NCBI GenBank assembly: GCA_964369385.1
Contig: CAYJEY010000003.1
Coordinates: 1 to 64,000, forward strand
Direction: 5' to 3'
Origin: CALVGQ01 sp964369385
GTDB lineage: Bacteria; Bacillota_I; Bacilli_A; Erysipelotrichales; Erysipelotrichaceae
Length of the DNA: 64,000 nt
Part shown: in pieces, positions 34,025 through 42,740 of the stretch
Layout of the letters: the number at the start of each line of letters is the position of its first letter
Position numbering within the stretch: position 1 is the stretch's first letter
Made by a program: the position numbers and the translations under genes
Notes under the pieces: model-generated
The model's input: only the letters and a program-made list of their open reading frames with translations
What the model was told of the DNA's origin: nothing
Database searches by the model: none

Positions 34025-35093
34025 AATTTGTCTGTTGAGCGGACTTAGCCTATCAATGGCAGCATGTTCAACATCAAGTAATTCGGATTTAGATCCAATG
34101 GCAACTTATGGATGTGACACGTTAAATGTATTCAACTGGGGAGAATACATCGGTGATGACGTTAACGCCGGTTTTGAAGATTTAACAGGGGCAAAAGTAG
34201 TGTATTCACTATTTGGAAGTAATGAAGAAATGTATAGTAAAATCATGGCAAGCTCAGATTACGATATCATCATTCCATCTGACTACATGGCTGAACTATT
34301 AATCAGTGAAGGAGCTGTGCAAGAATTAGATTTATCAAAAATTCCAAATACTTCTTTATTACATGAAGGGGTTATGGAACCAGTATTTGATCCTGACTTT
34401 ACTTATTCAATTCCATACTTTTGGGGGAATGTAGGAATCGTATACGATACTACAGTAATTGATCAAGCTGACGTAGAGGCACAAGGTTATAGTGTATTCT
34501 TAAATGAAAAATATGCTGATGAGGATGTCGTTGTTTATGACTCTGAACGTGATGCATTCATGATGGCATTTAAAGCCTTAGGATATTCAATGAATACAGA
34601 AGACCCTGAAGAAATCCAAGCTGCTTACGACTGGTTATTACAGGTAAATGACGTTATGTCACCAGCATATTTACAAGATGAAGTTATCGATGGTATGATT
34701 ACTGGACAATATGTAATGGCAAATGTATATAGTGGTGATGCTGCTTATATGTTGTATGAAAATGAAGATTTAGCTTTCTGGGCACCAACTGAAGGAACAA
34801 ATATTTGGATTGATTCAATGTTGATTCCTGCTGATTCAAAATGTTCAGATTTAGCACACGAATACATGAACTATATCTTAAGTTATGATGCAGCATACTC
34901 TAACTCTTCATATGTAGGATATTCTTCTCCAAATGCAGAGGTACTTGAAGAATTATCATCTGAAGGTGGAGATTATTATGAAAATGTAGCTTATTTGCCA
35001 CGTGTTGGATATGAGTATGATGAGTTTTTTAGACACAATGAAGTATTGAAAAAAGAACTAGCAGACTTATGGATTCGTATTAAAACTCAATAA
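34008..35093 (+). CDS. potD: Spermidine/putrescine-binding lipoprotein PotD
   Basis: The 361-residue protein has a signal peptide with lipobox MAAC (Cys20) and a PotD fold. Features are LNVFNWGEYIGDDV, YDIIIPSDYMAELL and IPYFWGNVGIVYD, with aromatic and acidic residues typical of the polyamine pocket. It would be tethered to the outer membrane face and deliver spermidine or putrescine to PotBC. It is the last gene of the operon, followed by a terminator. Confidence 0.94.
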   Translation: MKKLAKICLLSGLSLSMAACSTSSNSDLDPMATYGCDTLNVFNWGEYIGDDVNAGFEDLTGAKVVYSLFGSNEEMYSKIMASSDYDIIIPSDYMAELLISEGAVQELDLSKIPNTSLLHEGVMEPVFDPDFTYSIPYFWGNVGIVYDTTVIDQADVEAQGYSVFLNEKYADEDVVVYDSERDAFMMAFKALGYSMNTEDPEEIQAAYDWLLQVNDVMSPAYLQDEVIDGMITGQYVMANVYSGDAAYMLYENEDLAFWAPTEGTNIWIDSMLIPADSKCSDLAHEYMNYILSYDAAYSNSSYVGYSSPNAEVLEELSSEGGDYYENVAYLPRVGYEYDEFFRHNEVLKKELADLWIRIKTQ

Positions 35094-35099
35094 AATTGT

Positions 35100-35129
35100 A
35101 AAGTTCCTAATTATTTAGGAGCTTTTTTA
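35100..35129 (+). terminator. Terminator of the polyamine operon
   Basis: AGTTCCTAA pairs with TTAGGAGCT (one G-T wobble) and is followed by six Ts. Confidence 0.8.
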
Positions 35130-35155
35130 TGTTAAAATTAAATAAGGTGATAAAA

Positions 35156-35704
35156 ATGGATGTAAATAGAAAGTTAATTGAATGGCTTGAAACAGTCAGT
35201 GTATTGCATTTGCCAAGATGGCATGATTTACCAGAAATTGATTTATATATTGACCAAGTAGTAACATTAATTGAAAGATATTGTAAGCCACTAATCTCGC
35301 ATAGTGATGAAAAGGTATTGACAAAATCAATGGTCAACAATTACGTCAAGTGGCAATTGATTGATTCTCCAGTTAAAAAACAGTACACAAGAAAGCACAT
35401 TGCGTACTTAATCGTAATCACAATGTTAAAACAAATCATCACTATCAATGAGATTAGAATAGCAATTGATCAATATGTTTCATCACTTGGTGAGAAAGAA
35501 GCATATAATTCTTTTGTGGAGATACAAGAACAAGTTATATGTTCAATGGCCAAAAATTTTATTGAGAAGGGTTCATTATCTTTAAGTTTTGAGCGTGATG
35601 AAGAACGTTTGTATCCAATTCGATTTGCTGTGATATCACTTGGATCAAAATTAATAACAGAAAAGCTCATTGAACATTATTCAATGACAATAGGAGAAAA
35701 ATAA
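35156..35704 (+). CDS. DUF1836 domain protein
   Basis: The 182-residue protein closely fits the DUF1836 family of Firmicutes. Features are LPRWHDLPEIDLYIDQVVTLIE, the highly conserved LTKSMVNNYVKWQLI and YTRKHIAYLIVITMLKQIITI. The family includes B. subtilis YkrK, described as a transcriptional regulator, so a DNA-binding role is plausible. AAGGTGA precedes the ATG at 35156. An in-frame ATG at 35129 lies at the terminator T-run and is rejected. It is 1 nt from pgpA and probably co-transcribed. Confidence 0.85.
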   Translation: MDVNRKLIEWLETVSVLHLPRWHDLPEIDLYIDQVVTLIERYCKPLISHSDEKVLTKSMVNNYVKWQLIDSPVKKQYTRKHIAYLIVITMLKQIITINEIRIAIDQYVSSLGEKEAYNSFVEIQEQVICSMAKNFIEKGSLSLSFERDEERLYPIRFAVISLGSKLITEKLIEHYSMTIGEK

Positions 35705-35705
35705 A

Positions 35706-36173
35706 ATGACTTTTAGACAAGAATGTATTGAAATGTTGCAACAACGTGGTGTTCAACTTATAGATATTGCTGAGTGTGTCGTTTTCTTACAAAAAGCATA
35801 CTTTCCAAATTTAACAGTAGAATCAGTTATACCACATGTAGAAGCAATACTTGAAAAAAGGGAAGTGCAACATGCAATTATGACTGGAATATCATTTGAT
35901 GTTGCTGTTGAAAAAGGGCAAATTGAAAATGCTACAATTAGTAAGATTGTGCGTGAAGATGAATCATTATATGGAGTAGATGAGGTACTTGCCTATGGAA
36001 TTTGTAATTTATACGGTTCAATTGCATTAACTAATTATGGATATATCGATCGTACAAAACCAGGAATCATTGCTCACTTAAATGACCATGGAGAACAATG
36101 TCATACTTTTTTAGACGATATCGTTGGTGCCATTGCAGCAAGTGCGGCAAGTAGAATAGCCCATTCAAAATAG
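35706..36173 (+). CDS. pgpA: Phosphatidylglycerophosphatase A-related protein (YutG type)
   Basis: The 155-residue protein fits the PgpA/YutG family, which dephosphorylates phosphatidylglycerophosphate to phosphatidylglycerol. Features are QLIDIAECVVFLQKAYFP, REVQHAIMTGISFDV, DESLYGVDEVLA and LYGSIALTNYGYIDRTKPG. YutG-type members lack the transmembrane segments of the E. coli enzyme, as here. AGGAGA in the end of the upstream gene serves as its Shine-Dalgarno. It is followed 15 nt later by an AAC(3)-family gene. Confidence 0.87.
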   Translation: MTFRQECIEMLQQRGVQLIDIAECVVFLQKAYFPNLTVESVIPHVEAILEKREVQHAIMTGISFDVAVEKGQIENATISKIVREDESLYGVDEVLAYGICNLYGSIALTNYGYIDRTKPGIIAHLNDHGEQCHTFLDDIVGAIAASAASRIAHSK

Positions 36174-36188
36174 AAGTGAGGTAGTAAA

Positions 36189-37001
36189 ATGAAGAAAGAA
36201 ACGATCACAAGAGTCATCACAAAAGATGATATATTGAGACAATTTAAAATTAATCATGTAAAACCAGGCATGATTTTAGAAGTACACTCATCAATGTCCC
36301 AATTTGGTTATGTGATTGGTGGAGCTCAAGCAGTTAATGATGCATTGCTTGAAGCAATTGGTCATGAGGGAACTTTAATGATGCCACTTCATTGTAGTAC
36401 GAATAGTGAGCCAACTTATTGGCAAAACCCACCAATTCCATATGAATTAATTGAAAAGGTGAGAGAAAATATTCCTGCATTTGATAAGAAAAACTTTGAA
36501 ACATCACATATGGGGGTAATCCCTGAAAACTTACGTCGTCGTAGTGGCGCAATCATTTCAAACCATCCAGCAGTTGCCCATGTTTCTTATGGTAAGTTTG
36601 CAAAATATATTTCTAATCGTCACAGTTTTCACTTTCCACTTGGAATGGAATCACCAATTGGACGTATTGCAGAACTACATGGCTATGTATTGTTGATGGG
36701 ATGCAGTTATGATAATTGCACACTCTTTCATTTAGCAGAAGAGGTGACAAAATCTCGTGCAGTAAAATTAGAAGGTAGTGCAGTTGAAAGTAGTGGTATG
36801 AGACTATGGAAGAAGTATTTAACAAGTGATTATGATGTAAGTGAATTTATTGAGATTGGAAAAAAATTAGAATCACAGAATAAAGTTCATATTTTTCAAA
36901 TCGGCAATGCAACATGTCGCTTGTTTAAAATACGAGATGCAGTAAATGAAGCAATACTTCATTATCAGCAACATAGTAAATATAGTCTGTACCAATTATA
37001 A
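36189..37001 (+). CDS. AAC(3)-family N-acetyltransferase
   Basis: The 270-residue protein belongs to the antibiotic N-acetyltransferase AAC(3)/YokD fold. Features are GMILEVHSSMSQFGYVIGGA, TLMMPLHCSTNSEP, NHPAVAHVSYGKFA, ESPIGRIAELHGYVLLMG and the catalytic-region CTLFHLAEE. Many chromosomal Firmicutes members (YokD, BA2930-like) do not give strong aminoglycoside resistance, and the neighbourhood is housekeeping rather than mobile. Acetyl-CoA-dependent acetylation of an amine is likely; resistance is only a possibility. GTGAGG precedes the ATG. Confidence 0.88.
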   Translation: MKKETITRVITKDDILRQFKINHVKPGMILEVHSSMSQFGYVIGGAQAVNDALLEAIGHEGTLMMPLHCSTNSEPTYWQNPPIPYELIEKVRENIPAFDKKNFETSHMGVIPENLRRRSGAIISNHPAVAHVSYGKFAKYISNRHSFHFPLGMESPIGRIAELHGYVLLMGCSYDNCTLFHLAEEVTKSRAVKLEGSAVESSGMRLWKKYLTSDYDVSEFIEIGKKLESQNKVHIFQIGNATCRLFKIRDAVNEAILHYQQHSKYSLYQL

Positions 37002-37054
37002 AAAAAGGGAGATATCAAGGTGTTGATATTTATTTTGAATTAGAGGAAGATAAA

Positions 37055-37513
37055 ATGAAAGAAAACACATTTATTGAATTAGCAAAGTTGCTAAATGAAC
37101 ACAAGATCAGATGGGCAGTGGGAGCTTCTTACATGCTTTACTTATATGGCGTTGTGGATAACTACAATGATTTTGACTTAATAGTTCATCATGATGATAT
37201 AGATTTACTACAAAATTGCATGTGTGCAAGTAGTGCACAACAGTTAGAATGTACACCAAAAAAAGGGTATGATTCACTCTACTTTACAAAGTGGATTTTC
37301 AAGGGAATTGAAATTGACTTAATTGCTGATTTTAGGGTAGTAAGAGATGATAAAATTTATACGTTGCCATTTGATGAATCAAAGATGAAAATAAAAAATC
37401 TCCAATCCGTACAAATTAATCTCATGGATTTGCAGGATTGGAGAGTAATGTATTATGCAATGAATCGTCAAGCTAAAGTAGATTCAATAGATGACTTTCT
37501 AAAACAACAATGA
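37055..37513 (+). CDS. Nucleotidyltransferase-like protein
   Basis: This 152-residue protein has the minimal nucleotidyltransferase pattern: helix, then GASYMLYLYGVVDNYNDFDLIV (GxS-like followed by DxD at about 38-40), and a later third acidic strand IEIDLIADF. Such folds occur in nucleotidyltransferase-like hypothetical proteins and toxin-antitoxin partners, but no HEPN partner is adjacent. TAGAGGAAGATAAA precedes the ATG. Its end overlaps the convergent yggS by 15 nt. A weak ATATCA/TGATAT hairpin lies between it and the AAC(3) gene. Confidence 0.65.
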   Translation: MKENTFIELAKLLNEHKIRWAVGASYMLYLYGVVDNYNDFDLIVHHDDIDLLQNCMCASSAQQLECTPKKGYDSLYFTKWIFKGIEIDLIADFRVVRDDKIYTLPFDESKMKIKNLQSVQINLMDLQDWRVMYYAMNRQAKVDSIDDFLKQQ

Positions 37514-38134
37514 GCCAATTCTAATCATCGTAGAACCATGTTCTAAGGCAATGAGGTAATCGTTACTCATTCCCATTGATAAAATGCTGTAATCATCACT
37601 AAAGTGGTTCTTAAGTTGATTATGAAGCTTTGCTGCATTTTCGAACACAGGGTGTAATAATGCACTATCTTCAAGATAAGGTGCCATTACCATCGTACCA
37701 CAATAAGTGATGGCATCGAATTGCTTTGATTGCTCAATGATATCATTTGCATCCTCTAATTGAAAGCCATATTTTTGGGGTTCCTTAGCAATATTAAACT
37801 GCAATAATACATTTGTATGTGATTGCAGTTTTTTTGATTCTTTATTGATAATTGATAGTAGTTCTAAATTATCAATGGAATGAATCATGAACACATATGA
37901 AATGATTTTTTTTGCTTTATTACGTTGTAGATGACCAATGAAGTGCCATCGAATGTCTTTTGGGCAAAGAGCAACTTTTTCAAGTAACTCATCGACTCGA
38001 TTTTCACCAAAGTCACGAACTCCAAGATGATAATAATGCATAATTTCTTGAACACTTCGCGTTTTTGAAACAACAACGAGTGTTGCCTTGGAATCGATGT
38101 TTTTGCAAACTTGTTGATAGGCGAGAGTGTTCAT
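37499..38134 (-). CDS. yggS: YggS-family pyridoxal phosphate homeostasis protein
   Basis: The 211-residue protein matches the PLP-binding YggS/PLPBP family. Features are TLVVVSKTRSVQEI (PLP lysine), DFGENRVDELLEK, IRWHFIGHLQRNKAK, YGFQLED and SMGMSNDYLIALEHGSTMIRIGSLLF. It binds PLP without enzyme turnover and maintains vitamin B6 and amino-acid balance. The family average is about 225-230 residues, so this is slightly short. Its ATG overlaps the stop of the malic enzyme gene, so the two are co-translated. Confidence 0.92.
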   Translation of the reverse strand: MNTLAYQQVCKNIDSKATLVVVSKTRSVQEIMHYYHLGVRDFGENRVDELLEKVALCPKDIRWHFIGHLQRNKAKKIISYVFMIHSIDNLELLSIINKESKKLQSHTNVLLQFNIAKEPQKYGFQLEDANDIIEQSKQFDAITYCGTMVMAPYLEDSALLHPVFENAAKLHNQLKNHFSDDYSILSMGMSNDYLIALEHGSTMIRIGSLLF

Positions 38135-39309
38135 TTTCGTACTAAACCAAGGCGTTTTGCCTCTTGGGCAACTGCTTTGGCAACTTCATCTACTACTTGC
38201 ATGTTAAGTGAGCTTGGGATGATCATTTCTTGTGACAGTTCTTCCGTACTTACACATGATGCAATTGCTTTTGCAGCAGCCAGTTTAATTTCTTCTGTAA
38301 TGCATGTTCCTTGAGCATCAAAAATTCCTCTAAATAGACCTGGGAAAGCAGATAAATTATTGATTTGATTTGGGAAGTCAGAGCGCCCTGTTCCAGCAAT
38401 AAATGCACCTGCTTCAATTGCAGAATCATAAGCGATTTCTGGTGTAGGATTAGCCATCGCAAGAACAACCGATTTTTCGCTCATTGAAGCAACCATTTCT
38501 TTTGAAACGATATTTCCAGCAGACACACCAATAAAGGCATCAGCGCCAATCATTGCTTCTGCCATGCTTGTGTACATTGTGTCTGTTTTTGTGAATTGCA
38601 TTAATTCTTTAGTAAGAAAATCATATTGATCTACTTTAGAATCATGGAGTACACCATCTTTGCTAAAAGCGGTGATATTTGTATAGCCATAACTATACAA
38701 CATGCGGATAATGTTGCTTCCAGCAGCTCCACACCCCGAAACTACAATGCGCGCTTTTGATGGGTCAATTTTAGTAAGCTTTGTAGCATTGATCATTGCC
38801 GCTAATACAACAATAGATGTGCCATGTTGATCATCATGGAAAACTGGTATATTTAATTCTTTAATTAGGGTGCGTTCTATTTCAACGCAGCGTGGAGCAC
38901 TGATATCTTCTAATAAAATCCCACCAACTCCTGGTGCTATCGCTTTACAAATCGAAATAATTTCTTTTGGATCCTTTGTGTCAAGACAAAGAGGGTAAAC
39001 ATCAATTCCGGCCATTTTTTTCATAAGTAGAGCTTTTCCTTCTAAAATAGGAAGAGCTGCAGCAGGACCAATATCACCTAAACCTAATACAGCTGTACCA
39101 TCACTAACAATGGCAATTGTATTCCCCTTGCATGAGTAAAGGTAAGCGTTATTCTCATCTTTTGCAATCTCAAGCGCTGCAGCAGCAACACCCGGAGTAT
39201 AAGCAAGTGCTAAATCATCACTATTTTCTAATTTTACTTTTGAGCAGATAGCTAATTTTCCTGTGTGTTCACGGTGATACGCTAATGCTTTTTGATTGAA
39301 ATCTGACAT
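38131..39309 (-). CDS. NAD(P)-dependent malic enzyme
   Basis: The 392-residue protein oxidatively decarboxylates malate to pyruvate. Features are LALAYTPGVAAA, GNTIAIVSDGTAVLGLGDIGP, KKMAGIDVYPLCLD (catalytic Lys), EDISAPRCVEIE, HDDQHGTSIVVLA and the Rossmann motif VVSGCGAAGSN. The size is that of the short bacterial YtsJ/MaeA-like form without a phosphotransacetylase domain. Cofactor preference is not decidable by eye. The leader contains CTTAGTA/TACTAAG arms that reach into the Shine-Dalgarno. Confidence 0.94.
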   Translation of the reverse strand: MSDFNQKALAYHREHTGKLAICSKVKLENSDDLALAYTPGVAAAALEIAKDENNAYLYSCKGNTIAIVSDGTAVLGLGDIGPAAALPILEGKALLMKKMAGIDVYPLCLDTKDPKEIISICKAIAPGVGGILLEDISAPRCVEIERTLIKELNIPVFHDDQHGTSIVVLAAMINATKLTKIDPSKARIVVSGCGAAGSNIIRMLYSYGYTNITAFSKDGVLHDSKVDQYDFLTKELMQFTKTDTMYTSMAEAMIGADAFIGVSAGNIVSKEMVASMSEKSVVLAMANPTPEIAYDSAIEAGAFIAGTGRSDFPNQINNLSAFPGLFRGIFDAQGTCITEEIKLAAAKAIASCVSTEELSQEMIIPSSLNMQVVDEVAKAVAQEAKRLGLVRK

Positions 39310-39320
39310 ATAATTATCTC

Positions 39321-39338
39321 CTTAGTATTCTTACTAAG
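39321..39338 (-). promoter_or_regulatory. Inverted repeat overlapping the malic enzyme ribosome binding site
   Basis: On the minus strand CTTAGTA, AGAA and TACTAAG form a perfect stem-loop. The last A-A-G belongs to the AAGGAGA Shine-Dalgarno, so folding could lower translation, or the site could be an operator. Confidence 0.45.
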
Positions 39339-39417
39339 TATACTTAATCTATATCATTTTTTCTAGGTATTTTGTGCTAATAAACAGGTATTTTATGTTT
39401 TCTTTAATTTATACATG

Positions 39418-39445
39418 TTGCTATACTTAAAAAAAAGTGTATAAT
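39418..39445 (+). promoter_or_regulatory. Promoter of the YehR-like lipoprotein gene
   Basis: TTGCTA (39418-39423), 16 nt and TATAAT (39440-39445), 23 nt upstream of the ATG. Confidence 0.65.
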
Positions 39446-39468
39446 CAGATAAGTCGGAGGAAAGAAAA

Positions 39469-39882
39469 ATGAAATTATTATTAGCAATGCTAGTATCTCT
39501 TGTATTAGTAAGTGGATGTAGCGCAGAAGCAAAAACAACAGTTTGTAACTTAGAACAAACAGGAATTAAAGAAACTTTAACTATCGTATCAGAAGGTGAT
39601 CAAGTTAAAAGTCAATCATCAGAATTAACATATGGGGAAGAACTTGCTACACCAGAAGATTTTGCACTTGTAGCTGATCAAATGGAAGCTATGTTAGCAG
39701 GATATGATGGAGTAAGCGTTGAAGTAACTGGAGACCTTTCTTTAAGCTTATCAATCAATTATGATGAAGCTGATTTTGATGAATTATACAGTGTTGGGTT
39801 AATAACTGAAGCAGGTGTTGATTATATCGATTATGATACTTCAATTGAAGGATTAGAAGCACAAGGATATATCTGCGAATAG
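39469..39882 (+). CDS. YehR/DUF1307-like lipoprotein
   Basis: The 137-residue protein has a signal peptide and lipobox VSGC (Cys17). The family layout is TTVCNLEQTGIKETLTI after the Cys, a helical middle with LVADQMEAMLAGYDGVSV, and an IDYDTSIEGLEAQGYICE C-terminus. Two Cys (in TVCN and YICE) could form a disulfide. It is very acidic. Members are small surface lipoproteins of unknown role. AGTCGGAGG precedes the ATG, and a terminator follows. Confidence 0.8.
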   Translation: MKLLLAMLVSLVLVSGCSAEAKTTVCNLEQTGIKETLTIVSEGDQVKSQSSELTYGEELATPEDFALVADQMEAMLAGYDGVSVEVTGDLSLSLSINYDEADFDELYSVGLITEAGVDYIDYDTSIEGLEAQGYICE

Positions 39883-39887
39883 TAAAA

Positions 39888-39914
39888 TAGATTGCCAGTA
39901 GGCAGTCTTTTTTT
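39888..39914 (+). terminator. Terminator after the YehR-like gene
   Basis: AGATTGCC pairs with GGCAGTCT (G-T wobble) around the loop AGTA and is followed by seven Ts. Confidence 0.8.
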
Positions 39915-39979
39915 ATGCATTAGGATTGACTTTTTATTTAATTGTGGTAAGTTAGATAGAGTTAACAAGGAGGGATAAG

Positions 39980-40777
39980 ATGAGCTCACTCAATCCAATA
40001 AAAACACGTGTACCATTAGATGAGGTAAGCGGAGTTATTGAAACATTTTTACAAAAACAACCATTGATTCACATCGCAAAAAATGAAATTAATGGTTTTC
40101 CTAGTGTTGATCAGCTTAAGTTTGTCTATAGAAATGGGAAATATATTGTTTTATTGTTGCCAACATCATTGATAGGGACAACATTAGTAGATCAAGATAT
40201 TGTTTCTACAATGATTTATGATAAGGATGCGAAATCACCTAAAAATGCTAAAAAAATCTATGCTAAAATGCGCTGCAATCAGCTGGATAATTCAAGTGAT
40301 ATTTTAAAAGAAATCGCTGAAAATGATATGATGTTTAAAAAGATGTTACAACGTGGTAAGTTTTTTGAATTGCAACAGTTAGAGGCACGTGTTTTCTTTA
40401 GTGGAAATGAAATTTATGACATCGACGAGCAAGGTAAAGTTCACTTTGCAAAAATAACGTTATCAGGAAAAGAACGCTTTGAGAATAGTCGTTACATCGG
40501 GATGGAGTATTTAGAACGAGAAGTTATTTTTAATGCCATCATTGAAGAAGATACTTACTATGTATTAACTAAAGCAGATTCAAACAAAATGAAACACATT
40601 CAAGAAGGTGGTCTTTGTCGCATTTATGATGGAAGAGACTGTCATTTTGATACGACAATGACAATTCTTACCGGAGAGGATGTGCAAGAGATTCACGAAA
40701 AACTTGGACATACCAATAATCAATATTTCTATACTACAGATGGGTTAGTAGGATTAACTTTTACGAAGAGTAAATAA
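39980..40777 (+). CDS. Conserved hypothetical protein, possibly a split-barrel flavin-binding fold
   Basis: The 265-residue soluble protein is not confidently recognised. Alternating beta patterns (LKFVYRNGKYIVLLL, VHFAKITLSG, EVIFNAIIEEDTYYVLTKADSN) appear in both halves. They loosely recall pyridoxamine-5'-phosphate-oxidase-type split barrels, but no flavin motif is certain. It has no signal peptide or membrane segment. AAGGAGGGATAAG precedes the ATG. It converges on proC, from which it is separated by a long bidirectional terminator. Confidence 0.55.
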   Translation: MSSLNPIKTRVPLDEVSGVIETFLQKQPLIHIAKNEINGFPSVDQLKFVYRNGKYIVLLLPTSLIGTTLVDQDIVSTMIYDKDAKSPKNAKKIYAKMRCNQLDNSSDILKEIAENDMMFKKMLQRGKFFELQQLEARVFFSGNEIYDIDEQGKVHFAKITLSGKERFENSRYIGMEYLEREVIFNAIIEEDTYYVLTKADSNKMKHIQEGGLCRIYDGRDCHFDTTMTILTGEDVQEIHEKLGHTNNQYFYTTDGLVGLTFTKSK

Positions 40778-40790
40778 ACTAGAAATATGC

Positions 40791-40842
40791 AAAAGAGCGA
40801 TACTAGTTTACTGAATTGAATCAGTAAGCTAGCTCGCTCTTT
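40791..40842. terminator. Long bidirectional terminator between the hypothetical gene and proC
   Basis: AAAAGAGCGA (40791-40800) pairs with TCGCTCTTTT (40833-40842 region), and the interior TTACTGA pairs with TCAGTAA. This gives an extended hairpin with A and T tracts at both ends. Confidence 0.85.
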
Positions 40843-41636
40843 TATTTCATTTGATTTGATTTTTGAGCACAGGCAACCATTGCTTCTATGATTGCACTAC
40901 GAAATCCTTTTTCTTCAAGTGTACGTATAGCTTCAATGGTTGATCCACCTGATGAGGTAACTTGATCTTTTAAAGTAGCAGGGTGTAAATTTGTGCCTTG
41001 AACCATTTTTGCAGAGCCAAGCACAGCTTGTGAGGCAAAGCGATAGGCACTTGCTCGAGGTAGGCCAAGTAAAACACCAGCATCTGCCATAGCCTCAATT
41101 AGTATGAAGATGTAGGCAGGGGAGCTACCGCTAATTGCAACGACTGCATCCATAAGTCGCTCCTCAACAATTTCGACTCGCCCAAATGTTGAGAAAATTT
41201 CGTCTATTTTATTGATGTCATCCTTGCTCATTAAAGATGAGGGACTAATTGCGCTCATTCCTTCACCTACAAGTGAAGGTGTGTTTGGCATAGTACGCAC
41301 AATCTTGATGTCATTACCAAGTATAGAATTAAACCAGTCAATTGTTTTACCAGGAGAGATACTCACAATAATGTGATGCTTCATTATTTTTTCTTTGACT
41401 TGATAAAGTACTTTTTCAATAAGGTGTGGCTTGATTGCCAAGATAATGATTTCACTTTGCTCAACTACTTGGCAGTTATCTAGTGTTCCTAGAACATTGT
41501 AGGTGTCACATGCAAGTGTTAAAGTAGTTTCATTTGTAGTAGATACCATTACATCTTGAGCCATGATACCATGATTTAGCATCCCTTGTATCATTGCCTT
41601 TGCCATGTTACCACAGCCGATAAATCCTATTTTCAT
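40842..41636 (-). CDS. proC: Pyrroline-5-carboxylate reductase
   Basis: The 264-residue enzyme makes proline from pyrroline-5-carboxylate using NAD(P)H. Features are the N-terminal GFIGCGNMAKAM nucleotide-binding loop, VRTMPNTPSLVGEGMSA, and the C-terminal signature region around GSSPAYIFILIEAMADAGV and TLKDQVTSSGGSTIEAI. It is monocistronic; proA and proB are not nearby. Confidence 0.96.
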   Translation of the reverse strand: MKIGFIGCGNMAKAMIQGMLNHGIMAQDVMVSTTNETTLTLACDTYNVLGTLDNCQVVEQSEIIILAIKPHLIEKVLYQVKEKIMKHHIIVSISPGKTIDWFNSILGNDIKIVRTMPNTPSLVGEGMSAISPSSLMSKDDINKIDEIFSTFGRVEIVEERLMDAVVAISGSSPAYIFILIEAMADAGVLLGLPRASAYRFASQAVLGSAKMVQGTNLHPATLKDQVTSSGGSTIEAIRTLEEKGFRSAIIEAMVACAQKSNQMK

Positions 41637-41714
41637 CTATATGTCCATCCTTTTCTCTAATTATAGCATGAATAATTAATTTCAAAATGGATAAAAATGA
41701 AGAGAGGTGACAAT

Positions 41715-42605
41715 ATGAAATTTCTAGATAAGAGAACAAATCATACTTATTTTAAGGGATGGTACTTCAAACATCAAAGTCCTGATTACAGTATTGCATT
41801 TATCCCTGCGTTGTTTGTGGATGAGCAGGGACAAAGATGTGCAGTACTACAAATCATTGAAAATGAAAAATCATGGCAAATCCAATATCCAATCGATGAA
41901 TTTAAATACTCTTTGAATTCATTAGATATTAAGATAGGAAACAGTTATTTTAGCAGAGATGGCATAAAAATCGATATTCAAGACAACCAGTTATATATTC
42001 AAGCTGAAATGACTTATAGTCTAAATATCGAGTTGAATCGACACATAATGGGACCATTTCAATTTTTACCAAAGATGCAATGTTTTCACCAAGTGTATAG
42101 TAGAGCTCATTTTATTTATGGTGACATCATCGTGAATGATGTGACTCATTCATTTAGAGGTGATATTGGCTATATCGAAGGAGATGAAGGAAACTCTTTT
42201 CCAAGTCATTATAGTTGGATGCATGCGGCTTTAAATCATGATGGCTACATTAACTCTATGATGGTAGCGATTGCTCATATTCCATATTGGAAAATACAGT
42301 TTCAAGGAATAACTGCCTTTTTATGCATTGACCATAAAGAGATTCTCCTTGCCACATATCTTGGTGCAAAAGTAAAAAAGGTGGAAGAACATCGTTTTGT
42401 GATAAAACAAAGAAACTATACTCTTGAGGTTGAATGTTTAAAAAAATGTCCAGTTCAATTAAGTGCACCAGACAAGGGAAGTTTAACACGTACAATTCAT
42501 GAAAATATTAGAGCAATGCTTCATATAAGGTTGATGAATAAACATATGGTTATTTTTGATAAAATTATCGAAAACGCTAGTTATGAGTATGTAAATTGTC
42601 AATAG
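41715..42605 (+). CDS. Tocopherol-cyclase-like family protein
   Basis: The 296-residue protein resembles bacterial members of the tocopherol cyclase-like family. Features are FKGWYFKHQ near the N-terminus, a beta-rich middle with MGPFQFLPKMQCFHQV, and SFRGDIGYIEGDEGNSFPSHYSWMHA, matching the family's G-YIEkdWG-SFP-W motif. Bacteria of this type do not make tocopherol, so the true role is unknown; a lipocalin-like lipid-related function is only inference. AGAGGTGACAAT precedes the ATG at 41715; an in-frame ATG at 41697 lies before it and is rejected. Confidence 0.72.
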   Translation: MKFLDKRTNHTYFKGWYFKHQSPDYSIAFIPALFVDEQGQRCAVLQIIENEKSWQIQYPIDEFKYSLNSLDIKIGNSYFSRDGIKIDIQDNQLYIQAEMTYSLNIELNRHIMGPFQFLPKMQCFHQVYSRAHFIYGDIIVNDVTHSFRGDIGYIEGDEGNSFPSHYSWMHAALNHDGYINSMMVAIAHIPYWKIQFQGITAFLCIDHKEILLATYLGAKVKKVEEHRFVIKQRNYTLEVECLKKCPVQLSAPDKGSLTRTIHENIRAMLHIRLMNKHMVIFDKIIENASYEYVNCQ

Positions 42606-42690
42606 TTTATAAAATAGTTATGGATATTGATTTGATTAGTTGACATGTCCATGTAAGGAAGCTACAATTAAATCAGTAAAGAAAACGAAA

Positions 42691-42736
42691 TAAAACCTCT
42701 CTAGTGATTTCCAATTTATATCATTAGAGAGGTTTG
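42691..42736. terminator. Bidirectional terminator upstream of the pncB 3' end
   Basis: AAACCTCTCTAGTGAT pairs with ATCATTAGAGAGGTTT (one wobble) across an AT-rich loop. It serves pncB on minus and probably the convergent gene on plus. Confidence 0.82.
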
Positions 42737-42740
42737 TTTC

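Noticed and set aside
36189..37001. Acquired aminoglycoside resistance gene
   Set aside because: It is an AAC(3)-fold protein, but it lies in a housekeeping context with no mobile element, and many chromosomal members give little resistance.
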